Shown: positions 55,877 to 64,000 of the stretch, piece by piece
How positions within the stretch are numbered: position 1 is the stretch's first letter
Layout of the letters: the number at the start of each line of letters is the position of its first letter
NCBI GenBank assembly: GCA_002715965.1
Contig: PBAL01000074.1
Coordinates: forward strand, 62,001-126,000
DNA length: 64,000 bases
Direction of reading: 5' to 3'
DNA from: Verrucomicrobiales bacterium
GTDB taxonomy: Bacteria > Verrucomicrobiota > Verrucomicrobiia > Limisphaerales > JAYPXF01
Translations under genes and position numbers: made by a program
The notes under the pieces: model-generated
Told to the model about the DNA's origin: nothing
The model's input: only the letters and a program-made list of their open reading frames with translations
The model's database searches: none

Positions 55877-56845
55877 ATGAACACGTTCCTCTACGTCTTC
55901 GCGAGCGTGTTCATTCGCGTGGTTTCATTGCTGCCATTGGGGCTGGTTCTGTTCGCAGGCCGCGTATTCGGCACGCTTGCGTGGTGGCTCGATAAACGTC
56001 ACCGGCGTGTGGCGATCGACAATGTCACTGAAAGCATGGGTTCGGGATTGAGCCCAGCAGAGATCCACGATATCGCCCGCGAGAATTTCAGACGTCTGGG
56101 TGAATGCTATCTGGGATCGATCAAGACGGCGCACCTGAGCGATGCCGCGATTCGGAAAGTGCTGACTCTTGAAGGTGTGGAGCGCATTCGTCCGGAGGTG
56201 CTGGACGCCAGGACAAACATCGTGTTCGCCATCGGTCACTTCGGGAACTTCGAACTCAACGCCCGCGGGTCGTTGTTCACTGAAGGCTATCGGCTCATTG
56301 GCACCTATCGCGCCTTGCGCCAACCGGGGCTTTCCCGGGCCATGGATGAGCTGCGCAGGCGATCGGGCGTCATGATGTTCGAGAGACGATCGGACGCTGA
56401 CGCGTTGAAGGAAGCGATGCGGGAAGGTGGAAAAATGCTGGGACTCCTGGCCGATCAGCACGCCGGTGATCGTGCACCACGGCTTCCCTTCTTCGGACGC
56501 GAATGTTCGACCAGCACGGCCCCCGCGATCTTCGCGCGGCGCTACGGTTGCCCGCTCCACACCGCGGTTTGTTATCGCGTTGGCTTTGGCCGGTGGAAGA
56601 TTGAGATCGGACCCGAAATCCCGCTCGAGGCCGACGGGAAGAAGCGATCGATTGAGGACATCAGCCGCGATGTGAACGCCGCATTGGAAGCCGCAGTAAA
56701 GAAGGATCCGGCGAACTGGTTCTGGGTGCATCGCAGGTGGAAACCGATTTCCAAGATCCAGGAGAAACGACAAGCTGCGCGTCGTGATCGAGCGGAAGGC
56801 AAGGAGGGAAGAAGCTCCAAGCTTCAAAATCCGAATTTCAAATAA
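55877..56845 (+). CDS. Lysophospholipid/lipid A acyltransferase (LpxL/HtrB-like)
   Basis: A 322-residue inner-membrane acyltransferase. One N-terminal hydrophobic helix is followed by RRVAIDNVTESMG, the catalytic H-x4-E in AIGHFGNFELNARG, YRALRQPGLSRAMDELRRRSG and the late GLLADQHAGDRAPRLPFFGR with NWFWVHRRWK. It adds a secondary acyl chain to lipid A or a related lipid, consistent with a Gram-negative envelope. The last ten residues (SSKLQNPNFK) come from a dispersed repeat. The ATG at 55877 is used; the frame is open to 55751. Confidence 0.9.
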   Translation: MNTFLYVFASVFIRVVSLLPLGLVLFAGRVFGTLAWWLDKRHRRVAIDNVTESMGSGLSPAEIHDIARENFRRLGECYLGSIKTAHLSDAAIRKVLTLEGVERIRPEVLDARTNIVFAIGHFGNFELNARGSLFTEGYRLIGTYRALRQPGLSRAMDELRRRSGVMMFERRSDADALKEAMREGGKMLGLLADQHAGDRAPRLPFFGRECSTSTAPAIFARRYGCPLHTAVCYRVGFGRWKIEIGPEIPLEADGKKRSIEDISRDVNAALEAAVKKDPANWFWVHRRWKPISKIQEKRQAARRDRAEGKEGRSSKLQNPNFK

Positions 56846-56950
56846 GTTTCAAGGATTAAACTCCAATCTGAACGCGCGACCAGCAGCTGATCGATTGGTG
56901 CTTGGGTTTTGGAGCCAATTTGAAGTTTGGATTTTGAAGCTTCCAGCTTC
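56811..56950. repeat. AAGCTT-type inverted repeat
   Basis: The 33-base left arm (56811-56843) and right arm (56918-56950) are inverted copies with four mismatches and a 74-base loop. Core strings are AAGCTTCAAAATCC and its complement. The left arm overlaps the stop codon of the acyltransferase gene. Related single copies lie at 51412-51445 and 11796-11820. Confidence 0.7.
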
Positions 56951-57009
56951 GCACATTCGGGTCATTCGTGGTTTCTCTCCCCGCTTCATCCCGCTAAGCT
57001 CCCGCGCGC

Positions 57010-57792
57010 ATGACAGCGGGAGAAGATTATCTGCAGCAATGCAAGGGCCTGCACGAATCTGTTGCGGCCCAGTTGCCGGCCATCCGTCGGGCGGCGGATT
57101 GGTTTGCCGATTCGATCGGGCGGGGCGGACTGGTGCACCTCTTCGGTTCCGGCCACAGCCGGATCTTTGTGGAGGAGATGTGGCCGCGTTACGGTTCCTT
57201 CCCCGGCTTCAATCCGATCGTCGAACTTTCGCTGACCTTCCACAACATGGTCTCCGGCGCGAACGGACAACGGCAGGCGATGTTCCTCGAAAACGTGCCC
57301 GGACTCGCCGGACGAATTCTTCGTAATTTCGAATCTCGCGAAATCGACTGTGCGTTTGTGGCATCATCCAGCGGTTGCAACATCGTTCCGATTGAGATGG
57401 CGGAAGGATTCAAGGAGCGGGGAATCAAGGTGGTTGGCTTGTTCAGTCGCGAGCATTCCGAAGCGAGCAGCAGCAAGCGCGAGGATGGAAGAAAGCTTCA
57501 GGACTTCGCGGATCTCATGCTGGACACGGGCGCGCCCGTTGGCGATGCGATGGTAAAGATCACCGGAGTTGACACGCCGGTTGCGCCGGGCTCGACGGTG
57601 GGTGGATGCATGATCGTGAATGCCATCAAGGCCGAGGTCGCCCAACTGCTGGTAGATGCCGGACATCCGCTGGAAGTTCTCACTGCCGGCGCGGTGGTCG
57701 GAAACGAACGCGCCACGGAACTGTTTGAAGCTGCCTACGACCGGCACGCCCGGAACATGGCGGCTTTGAACGCAACGCTGGGGGAATCATGA
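57010..57792 (+). CDS. SIS domain sugar isomerase-like protein
   Basis: A 260-residue protein of the UPF0309-type SIS group. Phosphosugar-binding elements include VHLFGSGHSRIFVEEMWPR, CAFVASSSGCNIVPIEMA and KVVGLFSREHSEASSSK. It probably isomerises or senses an amino-sugar phosphate in the cytosol, perhaps an N-acetylated sugar from cell-wall turnover. The C-terminal part (GSTVGGCMIVNAIKAEV, GAVVGNERATELF) is typical. Its stop overlaps the purU start by four bases (ATGA), so the genes are coupled. Confidence 0.88.
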   Translation: MTAGEDYLQQCKGLHESVAAQLPAIRRAADWFADSIGRGGLVHLFGSGHSRIFVEEMWPRYGSFPGFNPIVELSLTFHNMVSGANGQRQAMFLENVPGLAGRILRNFESREIDCAFVASSSGCNIVPIEMAEGFKERGIKVVGLFSREHSEASSSKREDGRKLQDFADLMLDTGAPVGDAMVKITGVDTPVAPGSTVGGCMIVNAIKAEVAQLLVDAGHPLEVLTAGAVVGNERATELFEAAYDRHARNMAALNATLGES

Positions 57793-58625
57793 GCCGGTGG
57801 AGGCTGTTGATCGAGAGTGCCGACCAGGAAGGTCTCGTCCACAAGACCACCGGCGTTCTTTACCGCGCCCGTTGCAATGTGATCGTCAATCACGAATTCG
57901 CCGACGACAAGGCAGGCCGGTTTTTCATGCGGACGGAGTTCACCGGCGACGTGGACAAGGAAAAGATCATGGAAGAACTCTGGCGCGTTCTTCCTCCGCA
58001 GCCTTTTGTCAAGTTGAGTCAACCGGGCAAGGCTCGCCTGGTTGTGATGGGTTCCAGAGAACACCATTGCCTCACCGACCTCCTAACCCGTTGCGCCTTC
58101 GGGGAACTGGACGCCACAGTAGATGCCGTTGTCAGCAACCACGATGTGCTGCGCACTTTTGTCGAGCGCGCGGAAATCCCCTTTCATCTTGTGAGCCACG
58201 AAGGAATCTCACGCGCCGATCAGGAACAGCAAATATTGGAAGTATTGGATGAAATCCAGCCCGACTATATCGTGCTCGCGAAGTATATGCGCATCCTGTC
58301 GCCGGAATTCGTCAGCAGATACGCCAATCGAATCATCAACATCCATCACTCCTTCCTGCCCGCCTTCGTCGGCGCCAAGCCTTACCACCAGGCGTGGGAA
58401 CGCGGAGTGAAGGTCATCGGAGCGACGGCTCACTTCGTGAATGAGGAACTCGACCAGGGACCGATCATCGAGCAACAGGTCATCCCTGTGAATCACTCCC
58501 ATGGTCCGATCGACATGGCCCGCGCGGGCCGCGATGTGGAACGCCAGGTCCTGGCCCGCGCGATGCGCCTGGTGATTGAGGAACGTGTCTTCCTCAACGG
58601 CCACCGGACGGTGATCTTCGATTAG
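57789..58625 (+). CDS. purU: Formyltetrahydrofolate deformylase
   Basis: A 278-residue protein with an N-terminal ACT domain (RLLIESADQEGLVHKTTGV) and a C-terminal formyltransferase-like domain. The catalytic residues Asn, His and Asp are in INIHHSFLPAFVGAKPYHQA and ATAHFVNEELDQGPII. PurU hydrolyses 10-formyl-THF to formate and THF, feeding formate to PurT and balancing one-carbon pools. Normal length is about 280-290. It is translationally coupled to the SIS gene. Confidence 0.94.
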   Translation: MSRWRLLIESADQEGLVHKTTGVLYRARCNVIVNHEFADDKAGRFFMRTEFTGDVDKEKIMEELWRVLPPQPFVKLSQPGKARLVVMGSREHHCLTDLLTRCAFGELDATVDAVVSNHDVLRTFVERAEIPFHLVSHEGISRADQEQQILEVLDEIQPDYIVLAKYMRILSPEFVSRYANRIINIHHSFLPAFVGAKPYHQAWERGVKVIGATAHFVNEELDQGPIIEQQVIPVNHSHGPIDMARAGRDVERQVLARAMRLVIEERVFLNGHRTVIFD

Positions 58626-58643
58626 GGCGTGTTCGAAACATCG

Positions 58644-58811
58644 TGGAGCGCCGAGATGCTCGGCACACGTGGTCTTGGCAATTGTGCTCGCTCAGTCATT
58701 TTCAGGAACTCTTGTAAACTCCCCATCAATCCAAATGCACGAACGCGGTGAAAATTCCTGAGCGAGCACAATTGGTTTGCGGAGAAATGTCGGCCAGAAC
58801 TCGGCGCTCCA
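58644..58811. repeat. Large imperfect palindrome (MITE-like)
   Basis: Outer arms TGGAGCGCCGAG (58644-58655) and CTCGGCGCTCCA (58800-58811) and inner arms CAATTGTGCTCGCTCAG (58679-58695) and CTGAGCGAGCACAATTG (58758-58774) are perfect inverted repeats. The spacers between outer and inner arms are 23 and 25 bases. The total span is 168 bases. No frame lies inside. It sits between purU and the convergent aroC. Confidence 0.75.
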
Positions 58812-58840
58812 TTGTTCCTGCTGAGTAATCAACCCAATCG

Positions 58841-59920
58841 TCAGCCACACTGCGCCCGCTGACGCAATGCGTGATCGACGAGCACCAGCGCTGTCATCGC
58901 CTCCACCATTGGAACAGCGCGCGGCAAAACGCACGGATCATGGCGGCCCCGGGCCTTGAGCTTGGTGTTCTTGTGATCGATGTCCACGGTGTCCTGTTCG
59001 CGCAGCACGGTCGCCGTCGGCTTGAACGCCACGCGGAAGTATATCGTTTCCCCGTTGCTGATACCGCCTTGAACGCCACCAGAACGATTGCTCGTGGTGC
59101 GAACCTTGCCTTTCGTTGCACGAAACGGATCGTTGTGTTCCAAACCGGTCAAGCTCACTCCATCGAAGCCAGATCCGATCTCGAATCCCTTGCTGGCGGG
59201 AAGGCTGAGCATCGCCTTGCCCAAGTCCGCCTCAAGCCGGTCGAACACCGGGTCGCCCCAGCCCGTCGGGACGCGCCTCGCAACACCTCCAACAATTCCT
59301 CCCACTGAGTTCCCTTCCTTTCGCACCTTCTCGATCAACCGAATCATGCGCTTGGCAACGGCCTCATCGGGACAGCGGACGATGTTTGATTCAATCTGTT
59401 TCATCGTCACTTTGTTCGGATCGACCTTCGCGGAAATCTTCTGCACCTGCTGAACGTATGAAAGGATCTCCACCTTGAATCGTTCGCGCAGGATTTTCTT
59501 GGCAATCGCACCTGCGGCAACACGCCCGATGGTTTCACGGGCACTGGTTCGGCCGCCTCCCGGCCAGGCGCGGATGCCGTATTTTTCCTGGTAGGTGTAG
59601 TCTGCATGCGAGGGCCGAAACTTGGTCGCCATTTCCGTGTAGGCTTCCGATCGTTGATCGCGATTGTGGACGACCATCGCGATCGGTGTGCCGAGTGTGC
59701 GGCCTTCAAACGTGCCAGAAAGAATTTCTACCCGATCCGCCTCCTTGCGCGGTGTGACGATCTTGGATTGGCCCGGACGCCGGCGATCGAGTTCAGGTTG
59801 AATGTCCTTCTCGCTCAGCTTCAGGTTCGGCGGACAACCGTCCACAATCACCCCCACGCCCTTGCCGTGTGACTCGCCAAAGGTGGTGATCCGAAACAGA
59901 TGTCCAAAAGTGTCGCCCAT
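58841..59920 (-). CDS. aroC: Chorismate synthase
   Basis: A 359-residue protein with the three AroC signatures: [37 protein letters not shown] and [20 protein letters not shown], ending with [17 protein letters not shown]. It makes chorismate from EPSP using reduced FMN, the last step of the shikimate pathway. The ATG at 59920 ([19 protein letters not shown]) fits; two in-frame ATGs lie just upstream. No other aro genes are near. Confidence 0.97.
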   Translation of the reverse strand: MGDTFGHLFRITTFGESHGKGVGVIVDGCPPNLKLSEKDIQPELDRRRPGQSKIVTPRKEADRVEILSGTFEGRTLGTPIAMVVHNRDQRSEAYTEMATKFRPSHADYTYQEKYGIRAWPGGGRTSARETIGRVAAGAIAKKILRERFKVEILSYVQQVQKISAKVDPNKVTMKQIESNIVRCPDEAVAKRMIRLIEKVRKEGNSVGGIVGGVARRVPTGWGDPVFDRLEADLGKAMLSLPASKGFEIGSGFDGVSLTGLEHNDPFRATKGKVRTTSNRSGGVQGGISNGETIYFRVAFKPTATVLREQDTVDIDHKNTKLKARGRHDPCVLPRAVPMVEAMTALVLVDHALRQRAQCG

Positions 59921-60012
59921 CGCGCGAAGCATGTGTGATTTCACCAATCAGGTCAAAACCTCGTGCGTTTGTCCCCAATTTGTATTCAGCAATTGTCGTC
60001 AATCGCCAACCG

Positions 60013-61449
60013 CTATTGCCCGGTAGCTGACCGAAACGAAAACAAATCTCCGTCCTTCATCTGAATACGCAGGCGCACGGCCCGATTTGCCAAGCCACTG
60101 AGATCACTCACCTTCCCCCACGAGATAACGCGATTGATTTCGTCGCCGTAGATTTCATTACATTCGTCCAACGCGAATCCCGGAATGGGCTTGCCAGAGT
60201 CACCCTGGATTTCAACCCGCAGACCGCCGGCAGCTGCGGTTGAATAGTTGAGGATCAAATGCTTTCCGGAAAAGACCAGGGGTTTCGTGATCACCTCTCC
60301 ACCACGGTAGGGGGCGTTGACCGATACGAATCCGTCGGGACGGTAGGTGAAGCGCCGGAGTTTGACCCCGCCTTTCATGTAGTAGTGCTCGGCAGAGTAG
60401 ATCGAATACTCCATCGGCTTGCCGGGCAGATCGGAGTCGGTCTCGATCAGGCCATACCAGATATAATTGCAACGGTTGCCCCAGCGATCTGAATTGCGGC
60501 CGGGGCGAATTATGCTTTCCTCCCAGAGGCGAAAGTTCAGACCGTCGCGGCTGGTCATGAACAGGGGTTCGGTGATGTCACCACGGTCAATCAGAATGCG
60601 GGTGGGAAAGCCGATGAACAGCTTTGGGTTTCTTGGGTAAGGCCGGACCATGCTGGTGTAGAGGTTCTCCGGCGTGGCGCCGGGAAAATTGATCCATTGC
60701 GGCTCCGACCAATTCAGGAAGTCTTTCGAGGTGGCGGTCTTGGTGTCCCGTTTCCCGTCCCGCCAGTCGCGAACGTACGCCCGATATTCCCCACGCTCGA
60801 CGTCCCAGAAGGCCACGTTCACTGTGTCGAACGCGCGAGGCGTGACGTTATCGGGCATCACCGTCCGGTTGGTCATCTGCTTCCAACGAATGCCGTCGGC
60901 AGACTGGTAGGCAAAGAGTTCCCGATGACGCGGCTCCTTGACGGAGACGATGTCAAAGCCCTTGTAGATCGCGTCCTCGGATCGATTCGGATTGGTGTCC
61001 TTGAACGCTACGACGCCCGGATACGAAATGATGTTGTTCTGCTTCGATCCCTTGAATGACACCCGCCCCATGTTCGGCCGTCGCCAGTGAATGCCGTCCG
61101 TGCTTTCCGCGTAACAGAGGAAGGCGGGATGGGTTGCCTTGCCACCGACGGAAACGTAGTCCTCGGCCCGATAATACATCCGATAGATGTCTCCGTCGCG
61201 GAATACCGACCAAACGGCACAGGTGTTCCCCTCCCAGGGCTTGTCGAAGACCATGACAATCTCACGCGGTTTCGGTGAATGCAGTCGCAGCTTTGCGCCG
61301 CCTTCCAGCCGATCGATCAGGTAGTCGTCAACGAACAGCTCCGGTCGGCTGCCAATGACAACGGGCTCTGCTGCAATGACGGGGAACTGGGGAGTGCCGA
61401 TGAGGCTTATCGCCAATGCGAGCAGACGGAGCGGAATATATTGGATCAT
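60013..61449 (-). CDS. Secreted beta-propeller glycosidase-like protein
   Basis: A 478-residue protein with a signal peptide (about residues 1-27). The rest reads like a five-bladed propeller of the GH32/43/68 type: RPELFVDDYLIDRLEGG, WSVFRDGDIYRMYYRA, AFLCYAESTDGIHWRRP, ELFAYQSADGIRWKQM and YTSMVRPYPRNPKLFIGFPT. The repeated S-x-D-G-x-x-W motif marks the blades. Such proteins are frequent in polymer-degrading Planctomycetes and Verrucomicrobia; the exact glycan is unknown. It is 30 bases behind the PhoD-like gene, probably in one operon. Confidence 0.78.
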   Translation of the reverse strand: MIQYIPLRLLALAISLIGTPQFPVIAAEPVVIGSRPELFVDDYLIDRLEGGAKLRLHSPKPREIVMVFDKPWEGNTCAVWSVFRDGDIYRMYYRAEDYVSVGGKATHPAFLCYAESTDGIHWRRPNMGRVSFKGSKQNNIISYPGVVAFKDTNPNRSEDAIYKGFDIVSVKEPRHRELFAYQSADGIRWKQMTNRTVMPDNVTPRAFDTVNVAFWDVERGEYRAYVRDWRDGKRDTKTATSKDFLNWSEPQWINFPGATPENLYTSMVRPYPRNPKLFIGFPTRILIDRGDITEPLFMTSRDGLNFRLWEESIIRPGRNSDRWGNRCNYIWYGLIETDSDLPGKPMEYSIYSAEHYYMKGGVKLRRFTYRPDGFVSVNAPYRGGEVITKPLVFSGKHLILNYSTAAAGGLRVEIQGDSGKPIPGFALDECNEIYGDEINRVISWGKVSDLSGLANRAVRLRIQMKDGDLFSFRSATGQ

Positions 61450-61479
61450 GCGACGAGTGTGTTGGTTGGAAAGACCGAT

Positions 61480-63063
61480 TCAAAATTTCACAGTGTGCGG
61501 CCAGCCGGACACCTTCCTCTTGATTGGCCTGCGTTGTTCGTTCATCGGATGGAACTGCAATTCAGTCTCCCGATTTCTGGTGTCAAAGACAATAATTCCG
61601 TAGCCGTTCAACCCATTGCCCGCGCCATACATCGTGACCTTGTTGCCAAAGCGATCGTGGAATTCGCCGGTGTTTTCCGGAGCGCCGGGCTCGCGGTTCT
61701 TGCCGGGTTCGAGGGGATTCCATTTGCGGCTGGCGCGGGAGGAAAACGAAGGAAGCGAATAGGCGACGGGTCCATCATTGAACTCTTTGACACCATGACG
61801 GCCAAGCGTGCCGAGATGGACATCGCCGTGGAGCATGACGACCGGAGCATCGCCGATGGCTTTCAACGCGCGATTGCGTCCGGATTGTGGCCATGCGTTG
61901 GAATCGGTGTCGGCGGAGGTGGGGGAATACATGGCGACATGGGCCCAGGGACTTGAGGTTACGACGGCGCCGAGGTTGCCGGATTTCTTCAGGTCGTTCG
62001 ACCAGCGTGTGAGAAAGGCCTCTTGTTCCTTGCCCAACAGATTCAGATCGGGTCGGTCGAGTTTGGTGCAGTCGTAGCCGGGATCAAGCACCACCTCGAT
62101 TTCGAAATCGGTCTTGCGTTTTTTGGGCCACTTGAAGCCGGGTGGTGCGATCAGCTTCTTGATTACCTCCGATGGAGCGCTCTTGAATTTGCGGTCTTCG
62201 AGGATCGCGAAGTGCACACCGCCATATTCCAAGGCAGTGTAGTAGGCCAGCACACCGTCTCCGTGTGGACCGGGATTCACGGGGTCAGGCAAATTGCCGG
62301 TCTGGGTGAACTCAGCCGCGTTGACCCAGTCGGGATGGGTGGGATAGCCGCCGGTTGTGCGATCGCCATTCATCCGGACGCCTCCGCGGCCCCAGAGATC
62401 GTTGGCAAAGACGTCGTGATCGTCGGTGATCATGATGGTCGGGCGATCACGCATCAGTTCGCAAAATGCCTCGCCGAATTTGCGCCACTTGGTGAGGTAA
62501 TTCTTCATGCCCTTCGGAACTTCCGCCTTGGTCATGGCGCGGAACATCTTGCTGCCGTAGTCGTTCTCGTAGATCTGATCACCCGTAAAGAGAACGAGAT
62601 CGGGATTGTGTGCGATCAACTCGGCGATCGCTTCCTTCCACGGCCAGCCGATGTCTTTGTGGCAGGACAAACCGGCGAGTTTGAGAATGGATCCCGCCTT
62701 CGGCTCGGCTCGAAAAGTTCCTTCCCATGACGAATCACCGCAGGTCACCTTGAACAACTTCGTGGCGTGACGTGGCCATGGTTCGAGAGTGAACAAGGCC
62801 GTGGCACTGAGGCGTCTCACCGGTTCAGTCCGGGTGTGTTTCCAGTTCTCGCCAGCATTGTCACGCAGCCACAACTTTACTGCTTCGGGTTTGCCTCCGT
62901 ATTCGACGGTCGGATCCGAATCCAAGTGAACCAACAGTTTCATTTTGCCATGGTGCTGACAGTACTGGGTCCACAGAACATTGGAAGCGAGTGCTTCAGC
63001 GCTGAACAGCAAGCTGTGTGTCAGGCTCAGCAGAACGAGAATCTTTGTGTTTCGAGATCGCAT
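61480..63063 (-). CDS. PhoD-like alkaline phosphatase/phosphodiesterase
   Basis: A 527-residue secreted metallophosphatase with a signal peptide (about residues 1-26). PhoD-like metal-site motifs are LVLFTGDQIYENDYGSK, MITDDHDVFANDLWGR and VVMLHGDVHLGTLGRHG. The family cleaves phosphomono- or diesters in the periplasm, often under phosphate limitation. The N-terminal beta domain (about 28-115) precedes the catalytic domain. No phosphate-regulon box can be called with confidence. It leads an operon with the propeller protein. Confidence 0.85.
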   Translation of the reverse strand: MRSRNTKILVLLSLTHSLLFSAEALASNVLWTQYCQHHGKMKLLVHLDSDPTVEYGGKPEAVKLWLRDNAGENWKHTRTEPVRRLSATALFTLEPWPRHATKLFKVTCGDSSWEGTFRAEPKAGSILKLAGLSCHKDIGWPWKEAIAELIAHNPDLVLFTGDQIYENDYGSKMFRAMTKAEVPKGMKNYLTKWRKFGEAFCELMRDRPTIMITDDHDVFANDLWGRGGVRMNGDRTTGGYPTHPDWVNAAEFTQTGNLPDPVNPGPHGDGVLAYYTALEYGGVHFAILEDRKFKSAPSEVIKKLIAPPGFKWPKKRKTDFEIEVVLDPGYDCTKLDRPDLNLLGKEQEAFLTRWSNDLKKSGNLGAVVTSSPWAHVAMYSPTSADTDSNAWPQSGRNRALKAIGDAPVVMLHGDVHLGTLGRHGVKEFNDGPVAYSLPSFSSRASRKWNPLEPGKNREPGAPENTGEFHDRFGNKVTMYGAGNGLNGYGIIVFDTRNRETELQFHPMNEQRRPIKRKVSGWPHTVKF

Positions 63064-63193
63064 CGTATTTCAATGATCGGGGCAACAGCGTTCGCTCTGG
63101 GTTTCATGTCGTCAATTCTCTTTCGAGGTGATTGCAGCCTCGTCAATTCAAGGATTGGTCTTGCCCCTCAAACCTGGCACGCATAATTCGTGC

Positions 63194-64000
63194 GTGAGGT
63201 GGGTAGCGCTTACTTTGTTTCTCGGAACGGGCTGGAACTCGCCGGCGATCGACAAGAAGGAACCGGTTGAGCCATCGACCAATTTCGTCTTCAAGCTTTC
63301 TGGCCAGCGGAAGATGCGCATCAAACGAATCGCCTTCGGCACCACAAATGTGTTGCGAATCGATCTGGAAGGAAAAGTGCATCGAGTCGGTCCGGCCAAG
63401 GTAGGAAAGCAGTTCAAGGGGGAGGAAAATCATCTCACGATCTGGAACACGTCCTGGCGCGGAACGCAGATCCCACCACGAACGCCGCACCATCGAAGGA
63501 GGCGGCTATAAGAGCGACTTTGGCCAGTTTGGGACTGAGGTTTTCAATGACCTGAAGTTCTTCTTTGTTCGAACGGAGGATTTTCCGAGAGGTCCCCGGG
63601 AATTGGTCTATCGCGGGGCCGTGGATGGCGAAGAATTTGCGTTTCGCTTTCCCAATCCCATCCACCCGCTGGGTAATCTGCCGGAAATGACCGAGAAGGA
63701 ATCAGACGGTGATTATGAGTTTCGGCTGGCCCGGCTGGAGATCAGACCGGAACACTGGGGACTCGTAGCATCGGCCGGCGTGTTCATCCGCAGCAACGGA
63801 GTAACGGTGGGGCGCATTTCTTTCAGGAAACGGTGTTCTCCGACGTGACGGGTAATCATGGGAAGGTGATTTCAACGAACAAGTCTCCGTGGAAAGTGGA
63901 GACAAGTTTCTATCGCACAACGGTGGCTCCCTGGGCGAAGGGCGCGTTCATGCCCATTAAACTCCGACGGATGCCAGTCCCGGGCAGGGTGGATTACCAC
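63194..64000 (+). pseudogene. Secreted protein gene with two frame changes, running off the window
   Basis: From a GTG at 63194 one frame encodes a leader-like RWVALTLFLGTGWNSPAIDK and continues to about 63480. The same protein-like sequence then continues in the next frame (GGGYKSDFGQFGTEVFNDLK, LARLEIRPEHWGLVASAGVF) to about 63800. It returns to the first frame (GAHFFQETVFSDVTGNHGKV) and stays open to the end of the window. Two compensating single-base changes, or sequence errors, explain this. I do not recognise the family. Confidence 0.55.

Overview
The window is bacterial, about 57% G+C by eye and densely coded. Its gene content points to Verrucomicrobiota, perhaps a Pedosphaera/Limisphaerales-like lineage. 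The reasons are two PSCyt1-DUF1549-DUF1553 genes, three DUF1501 sulfatase-like genes, Tat-exported Gfo/Idh/MocA and sugar-isomerase-like proteins, an EF-hand/Gly-Arg-rich secreted protein, GTP-type PEP carboxykinase and a cyclophilin-FKBP fusion. The lineage is inferred; there is no rRNA in the window to confirm it.

Layout. 1-1.6 kb: the 3' end of a YbdK-type ligase gene, then a rearrangement scar holding pieces of three unrelated genes (yjbQ, a ThuA-like gene, a cytochrome-like gene). 1.7-3.5 kb: a leftward nrdR - unknown - HIT operon with two NrdR-box-like sites in front. 3.6-6.6 kb: secreted oxidoreductase, deacetylase and small secreted proteins. 6.8-11.6 kb: a divergent catabolic-looking locus (SDR and Gfo/Idh leftward; DapA-like, amidohydrolase and M24 peptidase-like rightward). 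11.8-16.4 kb: M50 peptidase, DUF362 protein and NhaC antiporter. 16.6 kb: an IS3-family remnant. 16.7-21.7 kb: leftward HExxH membrane protein, phosphohexomutase, rpe and ftsH. 22.2-27.2 kb: a PSCyt/DUF1501 pair plus a sugar-isomerase-like gene. 27.3-30.5 kb: pckG, a Rieske protein and an epimerase. 30.5-34.5 kb: a DUF1028-DUF1499 fusion, a cyclophilin-FKBP isomerase and an orphan DUF1501. 35-39.4 kb: eno, guaB and a CbiX-like gene. 39.4-43.6 kb: a second PSCyt/DUF1501 pair. 43.7-47.1 kb: DedA-like, zinc dehydrogenase and trxB. 47.2-47.8 kb: two broken genes (TPR, PQQ propeller). 47.8-51.2 kb: EF-hand protein and a two-component system. 51.4-55.7 kb: two tandem paralogous octaheme cytochromes c. 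55.9-63 kb: LpxL-like acyltransferase, SIS protein, purU, aroC, a propeller glycosidase-like protein and a PhoD-like phosphatase. 63.2-64 kb: a frameshifted secreted gene that runs off the end.

Most central-metabolism genes (eno, pckG, rpe, guaB, aroC, purU, trxB, ftsH) look intact. The accessory part is mainly export and surface biology. The most interesting items are the tandem octaheme cytochromes, the RG-rich histidine kinase beside an RG-rich EF-hand protein, the tandem NrdR-box-like sites, the DUF1028-DUF1499 fusion, and dispersed palindromic repeats, some of which encode the last residues of genes. I see no CRISPR array, rRNA or convincing tRNA.
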